Assembly: GCA_964519985.1 (NCBI GenBank)
Contig: CAZFMF010000011.1
Span: 27,467-91,466 of the forward strand
Reading direction: 5' to 3'
DNA: 64,000 nt
Source: JAIEOG01 sp964519985
GTDB taxonomy: Bacteria > Bdellovibrionota > FAC87 > UBA2466
Shown in pieces: positions 41,123 to 48,619 of this stretch (the first letter of the stretch is position 1; the number at the start of each line of letters is the position of its first letter). The notes under the pieces are model-generated. The model searched no databases. It was not told where the DNA came from and saw only the letters and a program-made list of their open reading frames with translations. The position numbers and the translations under genes were made by a program.

Positions 41123-42892
41123 CTATTCTCGTTGAGAATCGCCGGAGTTGGAACGAGGAAATCGGCAAAAGAACGTACTGCCCGCGCCCGGAGAACTTTC
41201 TACCCAAACCGCGCCTTCGTGGCGCTGCATGATGTGTTTCACGATCGCCAGCCCCAGCCCGGTGCCGCCCTGTTCGCGGCTACGCGCTTTGTCGACGCGG
41301 TAAAACCGTTCAAAAAGTCGCGAATGGTGTTCGACCGGAATTCCCGGCCCCGAATCGCGCACGCGAAGCACGGTTGCACCGGCGTCGTTGGCCCACCCGA
41401 TGCTCACCTTTCCGCCGGCCGGCGTGTACTTGTTCGCATTCGAAAGCAAATTCACCAAAACCTGTTCGAGCCGAGGCATATCCGCTACGACGGTCTTTTC
41501 CTCGTAGCTGGTCTCAATCGTCTGCGCTTTGGTGTCGAAGGCGCCCTTTAACTGCTTCAAGATCCGCTGCGTGACTTCCTCGGTGCTGAGCGGGTCCTTC
41601 TGGATAATACTGTCCGACTCCAATGAGGAGAGATCCAAAAGGTCGTTCATCAAATTCATCAGCCGATCGCTGTTGCGAGCAATGCTATTGAGATGTTCCA
41701 GCCCTTCGACGTCTTTCTTTTTGAAATCTTCAATGAGCGTGTCCGCGTACCCTTTGATCACGGTGAGCGGCGTGCGCAACTCATGCGAAACGTTGGCCAC
41801 AAAATCGATGCGCATTTGTTCAGCGGCTTTCAATTCCGTCACGTCGTGGAAAATTCCCAACGCGCCGTAGATCGCGCCGTCCTGCCGGCGTAGCGGAGAA
41901 ACGGAAAGGGTGAAGTAACGGCGCGGTCCCTGCTTCTGGTCGAGCGGAATCGCCTTAGTCGCGCCGGTCCGCCCTTCCTTCAACGCGGCTTCGAAGGTGC
42001 TGAGAATGTCCGGATCCCGGAATATCCCCCAGAGTTTGATATTGCGCTTGCGCAAGCCCTCGTTGCCAAAAACCATTTCGAAGCGACTATTGAAGAAGAG
42101 CGGCCCGCCTTCGGGATCCACCGCCAAGATCGCATCGGAAATGGATCCCATCAGTGTGTCCAGCTCGACCTGTTCCATCGAAAGGCTCTGGGTCTTGGCG
42201 GCGAGGTCGCGCTTCAGGCGATCGATATTGGATTCCAGGTCCGCCCACTCATCGAAGACTTCCTGGGTCAGATCGTCTTTAGAGACGACTTCGGGTTGTT
42301 GCGAGACCAGTCGCTGGGTCTTGAGGATCAGCCGTCCCAAGGGGAACACCAGCCGGCGCGCCAACCAGATGGCCAAAATGCCGAGGATGAGCGCCACGAC
42401 GGCCAACGCGATCCCGAACGAGGTGTCAAAGACACGCAAGGTTTCTACAAGCGCGGTCAACGGGATGGCGGCACGCAGCACCGGGCCACCTTCCGAAACG
42501 CGCAAGGCGGCAAAGAGGCGATCCGGTTCGCGTTCGTAGACGACCCGCCCCGCCGCCGCCCCCAGAAACTCCCGGCGCTGGCTCAAATCGCCGCTCTGCC
42601 CATCGGAGTCGCAAGCGATCGCGCCATTTGGGTGGATCCAAGTAAAGCGCAGGCCCGTGGCTTTTGCGTACTCGCGGCACCATTCGGAGGGCGCGGTGGG
42701 CCCCAATTTTAAAGAAGCCGAAATGAGGACATCGTGCAGTCGCTCTTCAATCTGCACCACAAACTGCCGCTTCAGCAGCTCCCGCGCCACCAACCCCGAA
42801 CTCGCCAACGCCACCAGGATAAAAAACGACTGAAAAATAGCGACGCGGTAAAAAATCCGCCAAGGAAAAAGCTTTGGAGCCGCACCCGCCAT
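41123..42892 (-). CDS. phoR: Phosphate-type sensor histidine kinase PhoR
   Basis: A 589-residue kinase: membrane helix (about 17-37), a periplasmic sensor of about 115 residues, a second helix (about 158-178), a HAMP-like linker, PAS (about 245-355), HisKA with the phospho-accepting His in DFVANVSHELRTPLTVIKGYADTL (near 368), and HATPase (RDSGPGIP, GGTGLGLAIVKHIMQ). The DFVANVSHELRTPLTVIKG motif is characteristic of PhoR kinases that phosphorylate PhoB under phosphate limitation. Unlike the usual phoBR pair it stands 2.7 kb from phoB, with an HNH element and an unknown gene between. A downstream antiporter gene is probably co-transcribed. Confidence 0.85.
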   Translation of the reverse strand: MAGAAPKLFPWRIFYRVAIFQSFFILVALASSGLVARELLKRQFVVQIEERLHDVLISASLKLGPTAPSEWCREYAKATGLRFTWIHPNGAIACDSDGQSGDLSQRREFLGAAAGRVVYEREPDRLFAALRVSEGGPVLRAAIPLTALVETLRVFDTSFGIALAVVALILGILAIWLARRLVFPLGRLILKTQRLVSQQPEVVSKDDLTQEVFDEWADLESNIDRLKRDLAAKTQSLSMEQVELDTLMGSISDAILAVDPEGGPLFFNSRFEMVFGNEGLRKRNIKLWGIFRDPDILSTFEAALKEGRTGATKAIPLDQKQGPRRYFTLSVSPLRRQDGAIYGALGIFHDVTELKAAEQMRIDFVANVSHELRTPLTVIKGYADTLIEDFKKKDVEGLEHLNSIARNSDRLMNLMNDLLDLSSLESDSIIQKDPLSTEEVTQRILKQLKGAFDTKAQTIETSYEEKTVVADMPRLEQVLVNLLSNANKYTPAGGKVSIGWANDAGATVLRVRDSGPGIPVEHHSRLFERFYRVDKARSREQGGTGLGLAIVKHIMQRHEGAVWVESSPGAGSTFFCRFPRSNSGDSQRE

Positions 42893-42914
42893 CCGCCCAC
42901 GTTACCTCGGGTTT

Positions 42915-43026
42915 TCGGTCATTGCGAGGCCTTCCGTCATTGCGAGGGCGCAGCCCGAAGCAACCTCGCATCGCCGTCATTCCGAGCGCAGCGAAGGAAT
43001 CTCGCATCGCGTAGCGATGCGACCCC
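42915..43026. repeat. Dispersed REP-like repeat, patch 3
   Basis: Units such as CGGTCATTGCGAGG, CCGTCATTGCGAGGGCGCAG, CCGTCATTCCGAGCGCAGCG and CTCGCATCGCGTAGCGATGC in tandem, immediately outside the left inverted repeat of the HNH element. Confidence 0.8.
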
Positions 43027-43172
43027 CGCCGCCCCGCTCGCCCGGGCCGAGTCTGCCCGGTCGGCGGGTCGAGAGCGTTGAGAGATTTTCTACGGGGCGA
43101 CTCATCCCCGCCGATCTCCCATTCGCGCCGCCAAGGGTGTTTTTGAAAAACTGGTCCTGGACCACTTTTCAT
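43027..43172. repeat. Left inverted repeat of the HNH element
   Basis: This is the reverse complement of 44099-44245 at roughly 80-85% identity by eye. It includes 45 identical bases (43055-43099 against 44173-44217), and its inner end carries AAACTGGTCCTGGACCACTT. It contains the last codons and stop of the HNH gene. Confidence 0.85.
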
Positions 43173-44010
43173 GGTCGTGCTGCATTCGATGGTGTTCCGA
43201 ACATAGGGTCGTTAGCTTATCTACCGCATGAACCCCACCCCGGCTGACCTCCACGGTATGGTGCAGCTCAGTCCACCGTCGATTTTCACACCGGCCGTAG
43301 ATCGGGTGAACAAAGGTACAGGCCCCTTGGTCGCGCTCCTGCACCGAACGTTTGATGGCAGCCGGTAAAGCCACCCGCTTCCCATTGCGCATCGCCGGAA
43401 CTTCGGCCGGTCCGATTTGTTTCGCTACGGCCCTTGGAGCGGGGTGATGCTGGCGGATAAACCGAGTCAGAACCGCCTTGAGCGTCGTGTTCATATCTAC
43501 CGAGGTCCTTTCACTTCGGCTCACAAGGTCTTGAGCTTCTCGCAGAAGCGCTTCGGTTTCTCTATCCACCGCACATTGAAATCCGGTCAGACTCTCCGAG
43601 ATCGGACGCAGCCGATCGGGAACTTTTTCCCGAGGGTTCTCGGTCGCAACTGCTCGCTCCAATACGGCCGTGGGCAACTCCACCGCCTTCTGGATCCAAA
43701 CCTCATGATTTTCGGGAGTGACAACAGAAGAAATTTTCTTCGCCCGAGAGACGCTGAGCGTCCCATCCACCACGGCTTGCCCCAACTCCGGAACGGTTTC
43801 GGATTTTCGAACAATACGAATGAGATTCAGAGAATGGTCGGTGCTCAAATTCAACCGCTTGACGCAATAATCATAGGTGCTGCTTAACCCGAGTTCCCTA
43901 AAAACTTTCTGAGCGTGCACGACCGTTACAATTTCAAGCAAATCCGCTTCCGATCGAAGAAACTGGGACGCGATCTCCACCGCTTTGTTATCGATTTCTT
44001 TCCAGGTCAT
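43102..44010 (-). CDS. HNH endonuclease
   Basis: A 302-residue protein. A helical N-terminal part (ADLLEIVTVVHAQKVFRELGLSSTYDYCVKRLNLSTD, SVSRAKKISSVVTPEN) resembles DUF222-like regions. It is followed by the HNH nuclease fold: zinc or structural cysteines in ACTFVHPIYGRCENRR, then TELHHTVEVSRGGVHAVDKLTTLCSEHHRMQHD. ATG 44010 has GGAGG at ideal spacing. The last 20 codons (EKWSRTSFSKTPLAARMGD) lie within the left inverted repeat. The other repeat encodes a near-identical tail (ENWSWTSFIRSHLAARM) on the opposite strand, as if a second copy of the gene once ended there. The DNA target is unknown. Confidence 0.82.
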   Translation of the reverse strand: MTWKEIDNKAVEIASQFLRSEADLLEIVTVVHAQKVFRELGLSSTYDYCVKRLNLSTDHSLNLIRIVRKSETVPELGQAVVDGTLSVSRAKKISSVVTPENHEVWIQKAVELPTAVLERAVATENPREKVPDRLRPISESLTGFQCAVDRETEALLREAQDLVSRSERTSVDMNTTLKAVLTRFIRQHHPAPRAVAKQIGPAEVPAMRNGKRVALPAAIKRSVQERDQGACTFVHPIYGRCENRRWTELHHTVEVSRGGVHAVDKLTTLCSEHHRMQHDHEKWSRTSFSKTPLAARMGDRRG

Positions 44011-44028
44011 TGCTTACCTCCAAAATAT

Positions 44029-44044
44029 ACATACACCTGTATGT
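44029..44044 (-). promoter_or_regulatory. Operator-like inverted repeat upstream of HNH gene
   Basis: ACATACACCTGTATGT: perfect 7-base arms around CC, ending 19 bases upstream of the HNH start. A TATATT -10-like hexamer overlaps it on the minus strand. A repressor site is inferred; no cognate regulator is visible. Confidence 0.45.
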
Positions 44045-44098
44045 TATTTTAGGTGGGAGATCAAGATTTTATCGACGATAGATCAAAAAAATAGGGAG

Positions 44099-44245
44099 CG
44101 TGAAAACTGGTCCTGGACCAGTTTTATAAGATCGCACTTGGCGGCACGGATGAAAAACCAGCGGGGACAAGCCGCCCCGTAGAAAATCTCTCAACGCTCT
44201 CGACCCGCCGACCGGGCCGACTTAGCCCGGGCGAGCGGGGCGGCG
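44099..44245. repeat. Right inverted repeat of the HNH element
   Basis: Inverted copy of 43027-43172. Its inner end holds a perfect palindrome, 11-base arms AAAACTGGTCC / GGACCAGTTTT around one T (44103-44125). Read on the plus strand it encodes a degenerate copy of the HNH C-terminal tail. Confidence 0.85.
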
Positions 44246-44249
44246 AGGC

Positions 44250-44345
44250 CCCGGTGCGGGATGACTTCACTGCGTTCGCAATGACAGGGGGCGAGAGCGC
44301 CTCGCTATGCGATGCGAGATTCCTACGCTGCGCTCGGAATGACGG
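44250..44345. repeat. Dispersed REP-like repeat, patch 4
   Basis: CTTCACTGCGTTCGCAATGAC, GCTATGCGATGCGAGATTCC, TACGCTGCGCTCGGAATGAC: the inverted counterpart of patch 3, just outside the right inverted repeat. Confidence 0.8.
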
Positions 44346-44378
44346 GGTGGCGATTGTTCCAAATTGGGTAGGGCTGCA

Positions 44379-45374
44379 TTAGAAATCCGAACTCGACGGA
44401 GGCGGAAACGAAGTCGTTTCTATCTTGGCTTCGGTGCCGGCCGGTCGGCGCATGAAACTTTCGACCAGAGCGACCACCGCCGGGCTGTTTTTCTGAGGCT
44501 CGCGTAAAATCCGGTTGAAAGTCCTGATCGCGACCGCTTCGCCGACATTCATTTTGAAGAGCAACCGAACGGCGTCTTCATTTAGCGGAGATTTAGGATC
44601 CATTGCCCAGGCGGCCAGAACCTCAGCGATAAAAGTTCGCAGTGCAACTCTGGGTCCAAACCAATCTTCGTCGGAAGCAAAATGTGGATTGTTTTCGACA
44701 TATCGATCTTGATCGATTTCGATTTCCATCCTCAATCGGAAACCGGGCAAACTATTTAGCAAAGAGCGAGGCACCACTCCTTGGCGGTGGAGCCGGTAGA
44801 TCTGCTCAGCGAGGGCGCGGGACATTGCCCTCTGCTCCCGCGCATGATCATCGCGATTGATTTCGGGATGGAAGTAGGTGGCGTCTAGTCGCGCCAAGAG
44901 CGCGCCTCGATACTCTTGTGTATTGCCCATCCGAACAATTTCTTCTTTGAGGGTTTGCTTAACGGCGACGGCATCGACATCCGGATCGCAGAGGTAGGAC
45001 CTTTCGCTTTTCTCGCGGCGCCCGGTCCCGAAATTAACGATATCTTCTAATGCGTGGTCGGCAATTTCCGTGTCGACGATTCCCCACAACATTAACTGCG
45101 GGGCAATTCGCTGGGAGAAAAGACCGTAATCCACATCAAGGACGTATCGCAAGAAATCGATCAGTTCGGGGCCAGGGCGCTCCACCCCATCCAATGCCCA
45201 CACAACCTTAGCGATGACGTCCGCTTCCGCCTCAACCCCAAAGGCTTCGATACGCTCCTCAAGGGCAACCCAATCAATCCCCTGCAGGAACAGTCCGCTC
45301 TCGCACTTCCCCTTTTTTGATGGGTACGCTGTCGCTGCCAGTACCAGCGCTACAAAGATCAATAAGCCCTGCAT
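44379..45374 (-). CDS. Unknown exported helical protein
   Basis: A 331-residue protein with a signal peptide (MQGLLIFVALVLAATAYPS) and two early or mid cysteines (KGKCESG and SYLCDPD). The rest is strongly helical, with Glu/Asp/Arg-rich segments (GVEAEADVIAKVVWALDGVERPGPELIDFLRYV) and a Ser/Pro C-terminus. No family was recognised. It lies alone between the HNH element and phoB, in the same direction as the Pho genes but 228 bases from phoB with a strong hairpin between. Not proposed as a Pho member. Confidence 0.55.
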   Translation of the reverse strand: MQGLLIFVALVLAATAYPSKKGKCESGLFLQGIDWVALEERIEAFGVEAEADVIAKVVWALDGVERPGPELIDFLRYVLDVDYGLFSQRIAPQLMLWGIVDTEIADHALEDIVNFGTGRREKSERSYLCDPDVDAVAVKQTLKEEIVRMGNTQEYRGALLARLDATYFHPEINRDDHAREQRAMSRALAEQIYRLHRQGVVPRSLLNSLPGFRLRMEIEIDQDRYVENNPHFASDEDWFGPRVALRTFIAEVLAAWAMDPKSPLNEDAVRLLFKMNVGEAVAIRTFNRILREPQKNSPAVVALVESFMRRPAGTEAKIETTSFPPPSSSDF

Positions 45375-45474
45375 GACCGTGGTATCTCCGTTTAGACCTC
45401 TATCGCGTTGTTTAGCACTTATAGGTGCGGGATGGGGAAAGCAAAATCACCGTGAGAGTGACTTTCTTCCGGTT

Positions 45475-45505
45475 GTCTTAAAAAGTGCGTGGCACCTTTT
45501 AAGAC
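45475..45505. terminator. Hairpin between phoB and the upstream-oriented unknown gene
   Basis: Arms GTCTTAAAAAGTGC and GCACCTTTTAAGAC (one A-C mismatch) around a GTG loop, 98 bases past the phoB stop. A/T-flanked GC core; it could terminate the Pho operon. Similar 'AAAAGGTGCC' palindromes are iterated in other genomes, so it may also be a mobile repeat. Confidence 0.45.
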
Positions 45506-45529
45506 GCTGATGGTACAGCCTCAGCGGGG

Positions 45530-45600
45530 AGCGCATTGCTTCGCAATGCGGGATTGCTTCGGCTTCGCCTCGCAATGACATGGCGCCTCGCAATGACAGC
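45530..45600. repeat. Dispersed REP-like repeat, patch 5
   Basis: GCGCATTGCTTCGCAATGCG, GATTGCTTCGGCTTCGCC, CTCGCAATGACA and CGCCTCGCAATGACAG in series, ending at the phoB stop region. Confidence 0.75.
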
Positions 45601-45602
45601 CG

Positions 45603-46292
45603 CTAGATACGAACGCGGTAGCCGACGCCGCGGATTGTCTCGACGACATCGGCGCATTTGCCGAGCTTTTTGCGTAGACCGAAGACGTGAGTATCGATGG
45701 CGCGGTCCACGACCGTGACGCCCTCGCCTTGCACCATATCGATCAGGCGTTCGCGGGTAAGCACGCGGCCCTGGCTTTTCAAGAGCGCCACCAGAAGTTT
45801 GAATTCGGAAGGAGTGAGCTGCAGTTCTTTTTTCCCGCAGGTCACGCGGTAGGCATCGAGATCGAGAACCAACTCGCCCGCCGTGTACTGGCGCACTTCC
45901 GAGTCCGTCGGCGGGTTACCGCGACGGAGCAACGCCCGGACCCGCGCCAAGAAAACCGGCAACTCAAACGGTTTCGTCAGGTAATCGTCGGCGCCCATTT
46001 CCAAACCCAAAACGATATCGGAAGTGTGGGCGCGCGCGGTTACCATGAGGATGGGCACTCCCGGGCTGTGTTTCTCGGCGCGAATTTTCTTGCAGAGCTC
46101 TAGACCGGAGAGACCAGGCAGCATCCAATCCAAGACGAGCAACTCGTAATTGTCCGGCATCGCGCCCAGCATGCGAATGGCTTCCTCGCCATTGTCCACC
46201 GAGGTCACATCGTGCCCTTCGCGGCGCAAATGTAGGGCCATCAAATCGGCGATGTCTTTTTCGTCTTCGACAATCAGAACTCGGGAGCTCAT
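45603..46292 (-). CDS. phoB: Response regulator PhoB
   Basis: A 229-residue OmpR-family regulator: receiver (1-120) with phospho-accepting D55 in LLVLDWMLPG and Lys in LTKPFEL, then a winged-helix DNA-binding domain (LQLTPSEFKLLVALLKSQGRVLTRERLID, RAIDTHVFGLRKKLG). It activates phosphate-starvation genes after phosphorylation by PhoR. It is the last gene of the pst-phoU-phoB unit, four bases after phoU. Its kinase gene phoR is 2.7 kb away, downstream on the same strand. Confidence 0.92.
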   Translation of the reverse strand: MSSRVLIVEDEKDIADLMALHLRREGHDVTSVDNGEEAIRMLGAMPDNYELLVLDWMLPGLSGLELCKKIRAEKHSPGVPILMVTARAHTSDIVLGLEMGADDYLTKPFELPVFLARVRALLRRGNPPTDSEVRQYTAGELVLDLDAYRVTCGKKELQLTPSEFKLLVALLKSQGRVLTRERLIDMVQGEGVTVVDRAIDTHVFGLRKKLGKCADVVETIRGVGYRVRI

Positions 46293-46296
46293 GGTG

Positions 46297-46974
46297 TCAC
46301 CCCTTGTGTTTGGTGGGATCCACGGCGTGACGGATATCTTGTCCGGAAACGCTGAAGATCACGTCCTCGGCGATATTCGTCGCGTGATCGCCGATGCGTT
46401 CAAGGTTTTTGGCGATAAAAATTAAATTCATTCCCTGCTCGATGAGCTTCGTGTCCTTCTTCATCTCATTTAAGCAGTCTTCAACAATTTTGCGCTTGTA
46501 GGCATCCACCCGATCGTCGCGGCTCAAAACGCGACGGGCCATGCGTTCATCCGTTTTCACGAAGGCATCCAGAACTTCGCGGACCATCACCCGGACTTCA
46601 TCCGACATTTGGGAGAGGTCCTCGATGTGAATGACGGCCGCGCCCTGAAGATAGAACTCCGTGTTGTTAGCGATATTGACCGCCAGGTCCACCATGCGCT
46701 CGAGGTCATTGTTGATTTTGATACACGAAACAATGAACCGCAGATCCGCGGCCATCGGCTGCTGCAACGCCAAAAGCTGAACGCACGCGGCATCAACATC
46801 AAGATGCGATTGATTCACTCGACGCTCAATGGCGTAGACATCGGCAATTTTAGAAATATTGCGAAAACGCCAGGCGTCGGTCGCGCACTCCACCGCCTGC
46901 TCCACGGAACCCGCCATGGTCAGGAGTTTTTGATTGAGCTGACTCAATCCCGCATCAATGTGGCGCTGAATCAT
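46297..46974 (-). CDS. phoU: Phosphate signalling protein PhoU
   Basis: A 225-residue all-helical protein with two PhoU repeats, each bearing the metal-binding E/DxxxD pattern (ERRVNQSHLDVD, DRVDAYKRKIVEDC). The segments QPMAADLRFIVSCIKINNDLERMVDLAVNI and KNLERIGDHATNIAEDVIF are highly typical. It links the Pst transporter to PhoR and keeps the regulon off when phosphate is plentiful. It overlaps pstB by four bases. Confidence 0.95.
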   Translation of the reverse strand: MIQRHIDAGLSQLNQKLLTMAGSVEQAVECATDAWRFRNISKIADVYAIERRVNQSHLDVDAACVQLLALQQPMAADLRFIVSCIKINNDLERMVDLAVNIANNTEFYLQGAAVIHIEDLSQMSDEVRVMVREVLDAFVKTDERMARRVLSRDDRVDAYKRKIVEDCLNEMKKDTKLIEQGMNLIFIAKNLERIGDHATNIAEDVIFSVSGQDIRHAVDPTKHKG

Positions 46975-47744
46975 CCGAACTTCCCAGTAATATAGCGCTC
47001 CGTGCGCTCTTCCTTCGGAACGGTGAAGATAGTGGATGTTTCACCAAATTCCACCAATTCCCCCATGAGAAAGAAGGCCGTGCGATCCGAAATACGGGCC
47101 GCTTGCTGCATATTGTGGGTCACGATGACAATCGTGACCTGTTTCTTCAATTCTAAAATGAGTTCTTCGATCTTCGCGGTGGCAATCGGATCCAAGGCGC
47201 TGGTCGGCTCGTCCATCAGTAGCACCGGTGGATCCACCGCCAAAGCGCGCGCAATACACAGGCGCTGCTGCTGCCCGCCGGAAAGGCTGGTGCCCGGGGC
47301 GTTCAACTTATCTTTCACTTCGTCCCAAAGTGCGGCCTGTCGCAGACTGCGTTCGGTCACTTCCTGGAGCACGCTCCGACGACGGATGCCGGCCAAGCGC
47401 AAGCCCGCGACCACATTGTCTTGAATCGATAGCGCCGGAAACGGATTGGGCTTTTGGAAAACCATGCCGATTTTACGGCGGATTCCCACCGGGTCGACCC
47501 CTTCGCCGTAGATATTGGCCCCCGAAAGCAGGACCTCGCCCGACGCGCCCGCCGAAGGGACTTCCTCGTGCAGCCGGTTCAAGCAGCGGATAAACGTGGA
47601 CTTCCCGCAGCCGGAAGGCCCGATAATCGCCGTGACGGCGACCGGAGGAATATCCACGTGGATATCCTTCAACGCATGGCTTTCCCCGAACCACGCATTC
47701 AGCGATCGCACTTTCAAAATCGGGTCTTGGAAACTGCCTTCCAT
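46971..47744 (-). CDS. pstB: Phosphate ABC transporter ATPase PstB
   Basis: A 257-residue ATPase of normal size, starting at ATG 47744 on the pstA stop (TGATG). Walker A GPSGCGKST, Q-loop VFQKPNPFP, ABC signature LSGGQQQR, Walker B LLMDEPTSALD and the switch His in VTHNMQQA are all intact; FQKPNPFP and THNMQQAAR are PstB-specific. It drives high-affinity phosphate import with PstA and PstC. Confidence 0.97.
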   Translation of the reverse strand: MEGSFQDPILKVRSLNAWFGESHALKDIHVDIPPVAVTAIIGPSGCGKSTFIRCLNRLHEEVPSAGASGEVLLSGANIYGEGVDPVGIRRKIGMVFQKPNPFPALSIQDNVVAGLRLAGIRRRSVLQEVTERSLRQAALWDEVKDKLNAPGTSLSGGQQQRLCIARALAVDPPVLLMDEPTSALDPIATAKIEELILELKKQVTIVIVTHNMQQAARISDRTAFFLMGELVEFGETSTIFTVPKEERTERYITGKFG

Positions 47745-48619
47745 CACTCTCTTCCTGACGCGTCCGAACCGAACCACAATCGGGCGACCATATTCAACAC
47801 AAAGACTAATAGCACAAGTACGAGCGCTCCGGCCCAAGCCTGCGTGTGCCACTCTTCAAAGGGCGAGATGGCGTAGGAATAGATCTGCACCGGCAGTGAG
47901 GCAATGGGTTCATTCAACCCGGTCGCCCAGAAGCGGTTGTTCAAAGCGGTAAAGAGCAACGGGGCGGTCTCCCCGGCCACGCGCGCGATGGCCAACATAA
48001 CGCCCGTAGTGATAGCGCTGACACAGCCCCGCAGAACGATCCGCAAGATCACCTTCCACCGGGGAAGCCCCAGCGCCAGACCCGCCTCTCGGATATGGGT
48101 CGGGACGAGCCGCAACATCTCTTCGGTGCTGCGCGCGACGGTGGGTATCATGATAACCCCGAGCGCTACCCCGCCCGCGATCGAGGAGAAGCCCCCCATC
48201 GGCACGACCATCAAGGCGTAAACGAAAAGGCCAATCACGATCGAAGGCACGCTCGCCAACATGTCGGTCGCAAAACGAATGGCGCCGGCGATGCGCGTGC
48301 GTCCATACTCCGAAAGATACACGCCCGCGGCTACGCCCCAGGGAATCCCCACCAAGGATCCCAAAGTCACGAGGGTGCAGGTGCCGAGCAAAGCGTTGGC
48401 CATCCCGCCTCCCGCCTCGCCGACCGGCTGCGGAATTTGCGTGAAGAAACTGAGATTCAACCCCGGAATGCCGCGGGTCATGACGTAGAGCAAAACGCTA
48501 AAGAGCGGAGTGAGTGCGACCAGCGTGGCCAGTAGGAGGACCGCTTGCATGGCCCGATCGTTCCAGCGGCGGCGCGCTTGGCTTTCGGCGAGATAGATTT
48601 GCAGCTGCGCCGAATTCAT
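47744..48619 (-). CDS. pstA: Phosphate ABC transporter permease PstA
   Basis: A 291-residue inner-membrane permease with six helices. The EAA-like cytoplasmic loop (VPTHIREAGLALGLPRWKVILRIVLRGCVSAI) contacts PstB. GGGMANALLGTCTLVTLGSLVGIPWGVAAGVYL and ETAPLLFTAL are standard PstA features. It overlaps pstC by four and pstB by one base. Confidence 0.96.
   Translation of the reverse strand: MNSAQLQIYLAESQARRRWNDRAMQAVLLLATLVALTPLFSVLLYVMTRGIPGLNLSFFTQIPQPVGEAGGGMANALLGTCTLVTLGSLVGIPWGVAAGVYLSEYGRTRIAGAIRFATDMLASVPSIVIGLFVYALMVVPMGGFSSIAGGVALGVIMIPTVARSTEEMLRLVPTHIREAGLALGLPRWKVILRIVLRGCVSAITTGVMLAIARVAGETAPLLFTALNNRFWATGLNEPIASLPVQIYSYAISPFEEWHTQAWAGALVLVLLVFVLNMVARLWFGSDASGRE

Larger units (their letters stand above)
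43027..44245. mobile_element. Candidate HNH-endonuclease mobile element with long inverted repeats
   Basis: About 1.2 kb bounded by inverted repeats of about 146 bp, with REP-like patches outside each end and one gene (HNH endonuclease) inside. There is no transposase or target-site duplication, so it is not a standard IS. It sits between phoR and phoB. Status as a mobile element is inference from the structure. Confidence 0.5.
44011..44378. other. Gene-free region: HNH promoter, right inverted repeat, REP-like patch
   Basis: Holds the HNH ribosome site and operator-like repeat (44029-44044), the right inverted repeat (44099-44245) and REP-like units up to 44345. No open frame here looks protein-like except the HNH-tail remnant. 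Confidence 0.7.

Noticed and set aside
42915..45600. CRISPR array
   Set aside because: The repeated units are short, inverted and irregularly spaced without unique spacers of equal size; they are REP-like, and no cas gene is present.
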